Position numbers and translations under genes: made by a program. The notes under the pieces were generated by a model. That model ran no database searches. It saw only the letters and a list, made by a program, of their open reading frames with translations, and was not told where the DNA came from. From Palsa-870 sp035937155 (GTDB lineage: Bacteria; Chloroflexota; Dormibacteria; Dormibacterales; Dormibacteraceae), in NCBI GenBank assembly GCA_035937155.1, contig DASYVJ010000055.1, positions 8,257 to 72,256 on the forward strand: a stretch of DNA of 64,000 nucleotides, in the 5' to 3' direction. Below, in pieces: positions 57,545 through 64,000 of the stretch (position 1 is its first letter; each line of letters opens with the position of its first letter).

Positions 57545-58549
57545 TCAGTGGATTGGGACCTGTTCTGGCAGAAGACCCTTGGCCCGCAACTTGTCGATCG
57601 GGTGGTAGGCGTCGACTATGCGCATGGTGCCAGAGGCGGAACGCAGGACCATGGACTGCGTGTACGCGTACACGTCCTCATAGCGCACGCCCTTCAGCAG
57701 CTCGCCTGAGGTGATGCCGGTGGCCGCGAAGAAGATGTCCTTGCCCGAGCACAGGTCATCGAGGCAAAGCACCTTGTTCGGCGCGTGCCCCTCCTTGATC
57801 GCCATCTCCTTCTCTTTGTCATCGCGGAAATGGAGTTTGGCTTGCATGTCGCCGCCGATCGTCTTGATCGCGCATGCGGCGAGCACGCCTTCGGTGGCGC
57901 CTCCCGAGCCCATCATGCAGTGGATGCCGAACCTCATCTCGAGCGCCGCCTCGAGGGCGCCCGCCACGTCGCCGGCGGTAATGAGCTTGATCCGGGCTCC
58001 TACTTCGCGAATCTGGGCGATGACCTCGTTGTTCCGGTCGCGCTCGAGCACCACGACTGTGAGCTCCTGCACCGGAAGGCCTTCCGCTTTCGCTATGCGT
58101 CGCAGGTTCCATTCGACCGGCATCTCGAGGTCGATGACGCCGCGCGCTCGCCGGCCGACGACCAGCTTCAGCATGTAGTGGACGTGCGTCGTGAACATCG
58201 TTCCGCGCTCGGCCAGCGCGACGACCGAGATGGCGCCCGGCAGTCCTGAGGCGGTCAAGCTGGTGCCTTCGATGGGATCGACCGCAATGTCCACCTCCGG
58301 CTCAAGTCCGTTCCCGATCTCCTCGCCGAAATAGAGCATCGGAGCCTCGTCCTTCTCGCCCTCGCCGATGACGACCGTCCCTTTCATGTCGACGGACGCG
58401 AGGGCCGCTCTGATCGCCTCGACGGCCCGTCTGTCGGCCGCTACTTTGTTGCCTCGGCCTTGCAGCGGCGCCGCCGCCAGGGCTCCAGCCTCGGTAACGC
58501 GCAGTAGCTCGAGCGCCAGGTTGCGATTGATCTTGGGTTCGTCGATCAT
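57545..58549 (-). CDS. glpX: Fructose-1,6-bisphosphatase class II
   Basis: GlpX-type FBPase of gluconeogenesis (and possibly sedoheptulose bisphosphatase in a Calvin cycle). Lithium-sensitive phosphatase fold: ADRRAVEAIRAALASVDMKGTVVIGEGEKDEAPML (parts at about residues 38-72), VDIAVDPIEGTSLTASG (metal ligands) and FGIHCMMGSGGATEGVLAACAIK. 334 residues, standard. In the same run as the bactofilin and basic-protein genes, 33 bases after the latter. Confidence 0.96.
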   Translation of the reverse strand: MIDEPKINRNLALELLRVTEAGALAAAPLQGRGNKVAADRRAVEAIRAALASVDMKGTVVIGEGEKDEAPMLYFGEEIGNGLEPEVDIAVDPIEGTSLTASGLPGAISVVALAERGTMFTTHVHYMLKLVVGRRARGVIDLEMPVEWNLRRIAKAEGLPVQELTVVVLERDRNNEVIAQIREVGARIKLITAGDVAGALEAALEMRFGIHCMMGSGGATEGVLAACAIKTIGGDMQAKLHFRDDKEKEMAIKEGHAPNKVLCLDDLCSGKDIFFAATGITSGELLKGVRYEDVYAYTQSMVLRSASGTMRIVDAYHPIDKLRAKGLLPEQVPIH

Positions 58550-58582
58550 CGGATGCCCAGCGTATACGAAGCCGCCTCGAGG

Positions 58583-59200
58583 TCAGCCGATGCCACGACG
58601 GCGAATCGGCAGCGTGTCCGCCTCGACCCAGAGGTCGTTCTTGCGCGCGAGCCGGCGGTCGCCATCCCTGTCGACGTAAACGCACGTTCGCTCGAGCACG
58701 GCCGTGATTCGCACCTTGATGCCGTCCAGAGTGGCGTCAAAAGCATCGATGAGCACCTCGTCCTTATCGAGCTTCACATCACTGAGCAGTCGAGAGCCGC
58801 TCAACCTTGGCTTGGTCGAAAGCTCGAGCTGTGCTCTCGGCACGAGAGCGCCGGGCTTGATGGTGAGTCGCGACGAGGCCGCACCGGGCAAGCGGATCGA
58901 ACGGCCCCGGGGCGAAGCGGGCGTGGTGGCCGGCGCGGCCGGCGTGCGCGCCACGCTCGGCTCTCTTCTCGTTGGAGTGGTCGGGCGCCGTGCCCGGACG
59001 ACCTGGGGCGCCCTGGCGGCCGGCTTCCGGGCCGCCGGGCGCGATCGCGCGGCGGGCTTTTGGGTTTTGGCTGCCGTCTGCCTGGCGCGAGCTACGGTCC
59101 GCTTGGCGGTCGTGCGCCTAGCCGGCGTGGGTCCGGCGCGCTGGGCGCTGCGCGCCCTGATCCGCGAGGGTCGCTTAGAAGGCCGCTTAGAAGAACTCAC
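58583..59200 (-). CDS. Protein with histone-H1-like basic tail, hypothetical
   Basis: 205 residues. Residues 1-100 are a low-complexity Lys/Arg/Ala/Pro tail (KRPSKRPSRIRARSAQR, AKRTVARARQTAAKTQ) resembling bacterial H1-like DNA-binding tails. Residues about 120-200 form a small folded part (LSGSRLLSDVKLDKDEVLID, ATLDGIKVRITAVLERTCVYVD). No domain recognised. GTG start overlapping the bactofilin stop by 14 bases, so the two are probably co-translated. A nucleoid or RNA-binding role is a guess from composition. Confidence 0.7.
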   Translation of the reverse strand: MSSSKRPSKRPSRIRARSAQRAGPTPARRTTAKRTVARARQTAAKTQKPAARSRPAARKPAARAPQVVRARRPTTPTRREPSVARTPAAPATTPASPRGRSIRLPGAASSRLTIKPGALVPRAQLELSTKPRLSGSRLLSDVKLDKDEVLIDAFDATLDGIKVRITAVLERTCVYVDRDGDRRLARKNDLWVEADTLPIRRRGIG

Positions 59201-59696
59201 CCCAGAACTTCCTGACCTTGCCGACTGGGTTGGGCATGGCTCTCAAGGCTACGACCCCCGGCCGCGGCGATGCATCGACGATAGCCACTGGCTCGGAATC
59301 AGGCACGCCCTCGGGATGGACGCGGATGACGCCCAAGTGGACGCCGCCCTCCTGAACCACTAGCGCACCGACTTTGGCATCGCCCTCGAGCCGTCCGGTG
59401 GTCGTGATCTTGAGCCTGACGGCCGCAACCACGTTGCCGCGGACGAAGCCGGCGATCGTCACCCGCTCGCTGTGAATGTCCGCCTCGACATGAGCCTCGG
59501 GACCGATCATCAGGTCGCCGTCACACTCGATCTGCCCGCTGAAATTGCCCAGGACCTGTCCACCGCTCTTGACCTGGAGCCGTCCCGCAAGAACGTCGTC
59601 CCGTGCCAGAACCGTCGTCTTCGGCTCTTGCCCGTGCGGCTCAGGGCCACCATTCGAACTGGAAACCTCGACCGTCTCCGCTAAGGCGTCAGTCAC
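59187..59696 (-). CDS. Bactofilin-family cytoskeletal protein
   Basis: 169-residue bactofilin, which self-assembles into membrane-associated filaments through a beta-helix. The core (about residues 40-125) shows the repeat pattern VLAGRLQVKSGGQVLGNFSGQIECDGDLMIGPEAHVEADI, then GFVRGNVVAAVRLKI and TGRLEGDAKVGALVVQEGG (quoted in parts). Disordered polar N-terminus, Pro-rich C-terminus. The GTG at 59696 has GGAGGGG six bases upstream and decides the start against an open frame to 59753. Confidence 0.9.
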   Translation of the reverse strand: MTDALAETVEVSSSNGGPEPHGQEPKTTVLARDDVLAGRLQVKSGGQVLGNFSGQIECDGDLMIGPEAHVEADIHSERVTIAGFVRGNVVAAVRLKITTTGRLEGDAKVGALVVQEGGVHLGVIRVHPEGVPDSEPVAIVDASPRPGVVALRAMPNPVGKVRKFWGEFF

Positions 59697-59782
59697 GTTG
59701 CACCCCTCCAAATGCCCAGCATCAAAACTGGGACCCACCACCAACGGCAGCATAACCGGAGACAGGAAATCTGGGAGGGCGC

Positions 59783-61129
59783 TCAGAGATCCGGATGGGT
59801 GGCCAGGTAGTCGAGCACCGCCTCGCGAGTCGGGGCGATCTCGCCGTCGATGACGAGCTCCTGCAGGCGCTGCTTGATGCGTCCGACCTCCGGCCCGGGG
59901 GGGATGCCGCGAACACGCATCACATCCGCGCCGGTGACCAGGGGCTTCAGGCGGGACGGCTTTTCGGACAGCACGGCGACGAGTCGGGCCTGCAGCTCGT
60001 CCAGCTTCTCCGGCTCGGGATAGGCGGAAGCTGCGACGTCAGCGCGCGCCAGGACCATCAAACGGTCCAGGTCCGGTCCGGCATCGCGGGCCAGGCGCCT
60101 GACCGCGCCATCCGTCCACTCCGAGCGGTAGTACACGGGCCGCAGGTGCAGGCGAACGAGCTTGACGACGATCTCGATCTCCTTTTGGGAGAAGCGCAGC
60201 CGTTCGATCGCCGACCGGGCCAGCTCGGCTCCGACGTTCTCGTGGCCTGTGAAAGCGCCGTCCGGGGTGGCGGTGGAAGGCTTGCCGACGTCGTGAAACA
60301 GGGCGGCCAGCCGGAGCACGAGGTCGGCTGGCACGCGCTCGACCGTGAGCAGCGTGTGCCCATAAACGTCATGCGTGTGATAGCCGCTCTGAGGAACGCC
60401 CTTGCACGCAGCGACCTCGGGGAGGATGACTTCTAGCAGCTCGCCGGCATCGAGCAGCTCGATGGCGCGGCGAAGGCGCTCCGAGGTGAGCATCCGCCGC
60501 AGCTCGTCCGCGGTGCGCTCGACCGAGATGACCGGGGGAGCGAGCCGCCTCTTCATCTGCCGCATGGCCGGCAGGATGTCCGGCGCAAGCTCAAAGCCGA
60601 GCTCGCAGGCAAAGCGCACGGCGCGCAGCATGCGCAGCGGATCGTCGGCAAAGGTGCGCAGCGGATCGGTGGGAGTATGCAGAGTGCGAGTGTCCAGGTC
60701 GCTCCGCCCGCCGAGCGGGTCGTGAACCTCACCCTCGAGATCCATCAAGAGCGTGTTGATCGTGAAGTCGCGCCTGCGGAGGTCTTCCTCGAGGGTGGCC
60801 GGCCGCACGTCGGGCTTCCTCGAGTCGGGCGAGTATGACTCGGCGCGGGCGGTGACGAATTCGACCAGGTGCCCGGGAAGGGTGACCTGCGCGGTGCCAT
60901 AGCGTTCGAAGGTGACCGGCGGCTCCGCTCCCGCCAGCTCGGCGAAGCGCTGGGCGAGCTTCAGAGCGTCGCCACCCTCGACGACCACGTCGGGATTGGG
61001 ATGAGGCCGGCCGAGGAGCTTGTCGCGCACGTAGCCGCCGACGACCCAGGCTCGTACGCCGAGGTCGGCCGCCGCCCGCTTGAGGAGCCCGAGCAGCTCC
61101 TCATCAGTTATTGGTTGATTCGCGCCCAT
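59783..61129 (-). CDS. CCA tRNA nucleotidyltransferase with HD domain
   Basis: 448-residue class II nucleotidyltransferase adding or repairing tRNA 3' CCA. Head: AWVVGGYVRDKLLGRPHPNPDVVV (GGxVRD and the DxD-like region), RRDFTINTLLMDL, DPLRMLRAVRFACELGFEL. The HD domain LRLAALFHDVGKPSTATPDGAFTGHENVG (His-Asp) is in the middle, and the C-terminal helical domain ends in YLATHPDL. The ATG at 61129 has GGAG upstream and overlaps the ROK gene end by 22 bases. The related poly(A) polymerase activity cannot be excluded by eye, but the tRNA-Gln here encodes CCA, leaving the enzyme a repair role for at least that tRNA. Confidence 0.92.
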   Translation of the reverse strand: MGANQPITDEELLGLLKRAAADLGVRAWVVGGYVRDKLLGRPHPNPDVVVEGGDALKLAQRFAELAGAEPPVTFERYGTAQVTLPGHLVEFVTARAESYSPDSRKPDVRPATLEEDLRRRDFTINTLLMDLEGEVHDPLGGRSDLDTRTLHTPTDPLRTFADDPLRMLRAVRFACELGFELAPDILPAMRQMKRRLAPPVISVERTADELRRMLTSERLRRAIELLDAGELLEVILPEVAACKGVPQSGYHTHDVYGHTLLTVERVPADLVLRLAALFHDVGKPSTATPDGAFTGHENVGAELARSAIERLRFSQKEIEIVVKLVRLHLRPVYYRSEWTDGAVRRLARDAGPDLDRLMVLARADVAASAYPEPEKLDELQARLVAVLSEKPSRLKPLVTGADVMRVRGIPPGPEVGRIKQRLQELVIDGEIAPTREAVLDYLATHPDL

Positions 61130-61983
61130 TCCACGGCTCCAACCTGGCCGGCGCGATCGCCCAGCCGGGCGCGGCGCACGCGGGGCCGGCGGGCCGGCTT
61201 GATGAACGGTGACGAGTGCAGGGTATCGACGATCGTCGGCTCGACCAGCGCCCACGACCGGGATATCCCGCCGCCGATGACGAACACCTCAGGGTCGATC
61301 ACGTTGGTCAGGCTGATCAGCGCCATGCCCATGTAACGGGCCGACCGCTCGACGATCATCAGCGCATGTTTGTTGCCACGCGCTGCGGCCGCGAACAGCT
61401 CGACCGCCGGCTTGCCAGTCTCGCGCGCCAGGTTCGCGCCGCCGATGAAAGCCTCGAGACAGCCGCGCTGGCCGCACCGATCCAGCGGACCGTTGGGGTC
61501 GATGATCATGTGTCCGATCTCTCCGGCAGTGCCGTGGCTTCCGCGGTGCAGCTTGCTGTCGATGATCAAGCCGCCGCCGATGCCGGTCGACCACGTGATG
61601 TACACCATGTTGCGGGTGCCGCGCCCGGCTCCCTGGTGAAACTCTCCCAGCCCCGCCATGTCGGCGTCGTTGGCGACAAAGACCTTGGCGCCGGTCGCGC
61701 GGCTCAGCATGTCCGCCAGCGGCACGTTGCGCCACCCGGGCAGGTTGGGCGGATTGACCAGCACGCCGCGCTTGACATCGATCGGACCAGGCGCGGCGAT
61801 CGTGATACTTCGAATCTTCTCCCGGCCGCGATGCTTGTCGATCTCGGCCGCCGCCCAGTCGACCATCGCCTGCGGAGTGCCGAGCAGCGGGGTCTTGGTC
61901 TTGACGCTGGCGATCAGGTTTCCATCCGAACGCGCGAGGGCGACGCGCACCTGCGTCCCGCCGAGATCGATACCGGCCAGCAT
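61108..61983 (-). CDS. ROK-family sugar kinase
   Basis: 291-residue ROK kinase, probably glucokinase-like. MLAGIDLGGTQVRVALARSDG is the ATP phosphate-1 region; VFVANDADMAGLGEFHQGAG holds the catalytic Asp; YITWSTGIGGGLIIDSKLHRG and HMIIDPNGPLDRCGQRGCLEAFIGG contain the ROK zinc site, with CGxxGCxE partly preserved (one Cys fewer than the usual CxCGxxGCxE). DPEVFVIGGGISRSW is the adenosine motif. AGG spaced six bases before the ATG. Precedes the CCA gene and follows metF. Confidence 0.9.
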   Translation of the reverse strand: MLAGIDLGGTQVRVALARSDGNLIASVKTKTPLLGTPQAMVDWAAAEIDKHRGREKIRSITIAAPGPIDVKRGVLVNPPNLPGWRNVPLADMLSRATGAKVFVANDADMAGLGEFHQGAGRGTRNMVYITWSTGIGGGLIIDSKLHRGSHGTAGEIGHMIIDPNGPLDRCGQRGCLEAFIGGANLARETGKPAVELFAAAARGNKHALMIVERSARYMGMALISLTNVIDPEVFVIGGGISRSWALVEPTIVDTLHSSPFIKPARRPRVRRARLGDRAGQVGAVEWARINQ

Positions 61984-62005
61984 TACTTACCTAGTGGTCC
62001 ACGAA

Positions 62006-62890
62006 TTACGACGCGAGCAGCTGCTGGCCGCGCAGCGCGCCCAGGATCTCGATCGGCCCGCGCGCTCGGTTGAATGTGTAGAAGTGCAATCCCGGCACGC
62101 CCGCCTCGAGAAGCTCCACGCACTGGGCGATGCAATGCTGAACACCGATGGCCCGAACAGTGTCATCGTCCGCCGCCTCCGCGATGGTCGCCTGGAGGCC
62201 GACCGGAACAGTGGCGCCTGACATCGCAGTCATCACGGCCAGCGAGCGGCGGCTCGGCACCGGCATCAGGCCTGGCACGATCGGGACCGTGATGCCGGCC
62301 GATCTCGCGCGCGCCACGAGGTCGAAGTAGAAACGGTTGTCGAAAAAGAGCTGCGTGATGAGGAAGTCCGCGCCGGCCTCCACCTTGAGCTTCATGTAGC
62401 GAAACTCGTGGTCGAGGTCAGGACTCTCCGGGTGCCGTTCCGTGCTGCACGCGGCGCCGATGCCGAAGCGATATCCGTTGCGGCGGACGAAGCCGACGAG
62501 GTCGCTTCCGTGGGTGAGCTGAGGGTCGGCAGGCACGAACGGTTGTCCAGGGTCCTGTGTATCTCCCCGCAGCGCAAGCACGTTGGCAACGCCCTCCCGC
62601 TCCATCCAGTTGAGGATCTGCCTCGTGCGGTCGGCCGAGTTCGCGCAGGTGAGGTGGGCCATGGCCTCGATGTGGTAGTGACGCTTGATCCGCGTCACCA
62701 GCTCGAGCGTCTTCTCGCCCGTGCGCAGCCGATAAGTGACTGAAACCCAGTCGGGTGCGTGACCGGCGAGGGTCGCGACCGTCCGCTCGAGCACGTCGAC
62801 CTCTGACTCATCGCGAGGCGCCATGAATTCGAAGGAGACGCTCGGGCGGGCCCGGGCCAGCATATCCGCGATTCGCATTGGCGCGAACAT
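62006..62890 (-). CDS. metF: Methylenetetrahydrofolate reductase
   Basis: 294-residue TIM-barrel flavoprotein reducing 5,10-methylene-THF to 5-methyl-THF for methionine synthesis. SVSFEFMAPRDESEVDVLERTV (about residues 18-39), DWVSVTYRLRTGEKTLELV, AHLTCANSADRTRQIL, NVLALRGDTQDPGQPF, FGIGAACSTERHPESPD and GADFLITQLFFDNRFYFDLV are the family blocks. The GAACSTERHPE differs slightly from the usual GCYPExHPE. Start at ATG 62890; TTG 62902 and ATG 62878 are alternatives. Separated from selB by two hairpins. Confidence 0.9.
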   Translation of the reverse strand: MFAPMRIADMLARARPSVSFEFMAPRDESEVDVLERTVATLAGHAPDWVSVTYRLRTGEKTLELVTRIKRHYHIEAMAHLTCANSADRTRQILNWMEREGVANVLALRGDTQDPGQPFVPADPQLTHGSDLVGFVRRNGYRFGIGAACSTERHPESPDLDHEFRYMKLKVEAGADFLITQLFFDNRFYFDLVARARSAGITVPIVPGLMPVPSRRSLAVMTAMSGATVPVGLQATIAEAADDDTVRAIGVQHCIAQCVELLEAGVPGLHFYTFNRARGPIEILGALRGQQLLAS

Positions 62891-62945
62891 TATCAATTCC
62901 AACCTTCTGGAAGATGAGCAGGGCGGCTTGCCCGGCCGTAGGCCA

Positions 62946-63002
62946 GGTCGGCTTTGCCGACCGCCCGATGAGAAGGAACCGCTGGTTCCTTCTCATATTT
63001 TT
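62946..63002 (+). terminator. Two hairpins with a plus-strand T-tract between metF and selB
   Basis: GGTCGGC (62946-62952) with GCCGACC (62956-62962), loop TTT; then ATGAGAAGGAACC (62968-62980) with GGTTCCTTCTCAT (62984-62996), a 13-bp perfect stem with a 3-base loop, followed by ATTTTT (62997-63002). The T-tract is on the plus strand, although both neighbouring genes are on the minus strand, so it would terminate a plus-strand transcript starting within about 100 bases upstream, not selB. Confidence 0.65.
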
Positions 63003-64000
63003 ACCTCAGGACGCGAGCGTCTCCGACACGGCGCGTCACTCGCTCCGCATCGAGATGTTCGAGGAACGCGAGCACGGGGCGACGGCTGGCGCCCATCCGA
63101 TCGCGCAGCTGCGCGACCGTGATCGACCCGGTGCTCGAGACGATCTCCCTCACCATCGCGACGGCCGTCTCGTAGGCGTCCTTCGTGAATGCCACATCGT
63201 CGGCCACCCGCACGATCTCACCCTGCTGAGCCAGCGCGCGCACTTCTTCCGAGCTCGCGCCGGTCTGCTTGATGGCCTCTGAGAGCGAGGGTGGCGCCAG
63301 AGGCTCCCGGCCGAGCAGCTCCACCAGCAAAGCGGCCGTGCCGCCGGGCGAGTGCAGCTCTACGCGGTGATCTGGCGTAGCGATCGAACCGTCTCGCTCC
63401 GCGACGCGGCCCTCCTCGACGAGGCCCTGGACGATCGACGGGAACGACCCGGGCGGCACGCCGAGGCGGCTGCGCAGCTCCTCCCGAGCCATACCGGGAC
63501 GCAGCGGGTGAGCGGAGTGGTAGTTCGTCAGCTCGACCGCGGCCCGATCGGCGATCGCCCGCCAGGCCGCGGTGTCGTAGAGCCAATCGCCGATGCGCCT
63601 CGCCTTCAAGGCGGCGACATCTGCCTCGGGTGCCATCGTCGCTTTCAAAAGAGCCGATACCGTGACCCCACGCGGGTACTTGCGCAGCTCTTCCTGCAGG
63701 ACGTCGCCGGCGGCGCGCCGCTCGAGAGACGCCGTGACCGCGCTGTCGTGCCGCGAGTGCTTACGTGGCGCGACGTCGATGAACTTGCCGCCGGCGATCG
63801 TCGTCGCCGGGCTCGGGACACGAAGGATGAACCGATCCTGCTCAGCCGCGGCGATTGGACGCTCGAGGTAGAGCTGCACCCAGCCCTGCCCGCCGGCAGC
63901 GATCTCGTCTGCCTCGAGCAGAATCACCCTGCAGCCCACCTCCGCGGTCCCCGTATGCAAGAGAAGCTCGGCGCCATGGCGCAGCGACTGCGGCGCCGAG
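63001..64000 (-). CDS. selB: Selenocysteine-specific translation elongation factor SelB, C-terminal part
   Basis: Partial; the frame continues past the right edge. The visible 332 residues cover the end of the EF-Tu-like domains (RHGAELLLHTGTAEVGCR, then VQLYLERPIAAAEQDRFILRVPSPATTIAGGKFIDVAP) and the C-terminal winged-helix domains (DWLYDTAAW, LRPGMAREELRSRLGVP, VAMVREIVSSTGSITVAQLRDRMGASRRPVLAFLEHLDAERVTRRVGD), which bind the SECIS hairpin. SelB delivers selenocysteyl-tRNA to UGA codons, implying that the organism makes selenoproteins. No selA/selD/tRNA-Sec is inside the window. Confidence 0.93.
   Translation of the reverse strand, partial: SAPQSLRHGAELLLHTGTAEVGCRVILLEADEIAAGGQGWVQLYLERPIAAAEQDRFILRVPSPATTIAGGKFIDVAPRKHSRHDSAVTASLERRAAGDVLQEELRKYPRGVTVSALLKATMAPEADVAALKARRIGDWLYDTAAWRAIADRAAVELTNYHSAHPLRPGMAREELRSRLGVPPGSFPSIVQGLVEEGRVAERDGSIATPDHRVELHSPGGTAALLVELLGREPLAPPSLSEAIKQTGASSEEVRALAQQGEIVRVADDVAFTKDAYETAVAMVREIVSSTGSITVAQLRDRMGASRRPVLAFLEHLDAERVTRRVGDARVLR

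Noticed and set aside
1..64000. CRISPR arrays, insertion sequences, integrases, rRNA genes, toxin-antitoxin or known defence systems
   Set aside because: No regularly spaced repeats with unique spacers, transposase or integrase motifs, rRNA segments or defence-gene signatures were seen on either strand.

Overview
The window is compact, high-GC bacterial chromosome with short intergenic gaps, many 1-14 nt start/stop overlaps and frequent GTG/TTG starts. No insertion sequence, prophage, CRISPR array or rRNA was seen. The gene content (a form II-type molybdenum hydroxylase/CO-dehydrogenase-like cluster, 2-oxoacid:ferredoxin oxidoreductase, three-gene proton-translocating transhydrogenase, an F420-type LLM oxidoreductase, SelB, a bactofilin) together with apparently leaderless starts suits a soil lineage of Chloroflexota, Dormibacterota or Actinomycetota type. 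This assignment is an inference; no taxonomic marker was compared.

Layout. 1-3.2 kb: 5' part of menB, a MobA-like nucleotidyltransferase, endonuclease IV and a CGNR zinc-finger regulator. 3.2-10.8 kb: the Cox-like cluster, coxS-L-M-D-E-xdhC on the minus strand with divergent coxG. 11-19 kb: amidase, methyltransferase, a GH10-like lipoprotein, an AlkA-like glycosylase, cold-shock protein, EamA transporter, lipase-like hydrolase and a DoxX-Rieske fusion. 19-24.8 kb: TetR regulator, two alpha/beta hydrolases, then a TPP riboswitch driving an NCS1 permease and thiD (thiamine precursor salvage). 24.8-27.4 kb: double GNAT, LLM oxidoreductase, a membrane protein; then a 354-nt gap with hairpins and two imperfect 60-nt direct repeats. 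27.8-33.5 kb: pntB-pntA2-pntA1 divergent from korA-korB. 33.5-41.8 kb: two more AlkA-like glycosylases, an APH(3')-like kinase, oligoendopeptidase F, a histidine kinase, a ChrB-like protein, a two-domain VOC protein, an AlkZ-like winged-helix protein and tRNA-Gln. 41.8-42.04 kb: a gene-free, hairpin-rich segment ending in a strong intrinsic terminator, a candidate non-coding RNA. 42-48.7 kb: DUF5808-like, YvcK/CofD-like, PAP2-like, RidA, a beta-propeller-like protein, an orphan RnfD-like membrane protein and a frameshifted winged-helix gene. 48.7-53.5 kb: a housekeeping operon DUF1232-rplI-dnaB-purA, with dnaB interrupted by a 409-residue LAGLIDADG intein at its P-loop. 53.5-64 kb: MFS transporter, acyl-CoA ligase, then a long minus-strand run selB (partial)-metF-ROK kinase-CCA nucleotidyltransferase-bactofilin-basic protein-glpX-hypothetical.

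How it fits together: the Cox-like enzyme with its maturation factors would feed electrons from a small substrate (CO or, more likely given the form II active-site loop, another compound) into respiration. KorAB and Pnt connect central carbon oxidation with ferredoxin and NADPH pools. The window is unusually rich in alkylation base-excision repair: endonuclease IV, three HhH-GPD glycosylases and two AlkZ-like winged-helix genes, one of them broken. I found no clear new multi-gene defence or metabolic system. The most follow-up-worthy items are the candidate ncRNA, the DnaB intein, the DoxX-Rieske fusion, the recurrent leaderless-promoter pattern and the terminator facing the wrong way between selB and metF.
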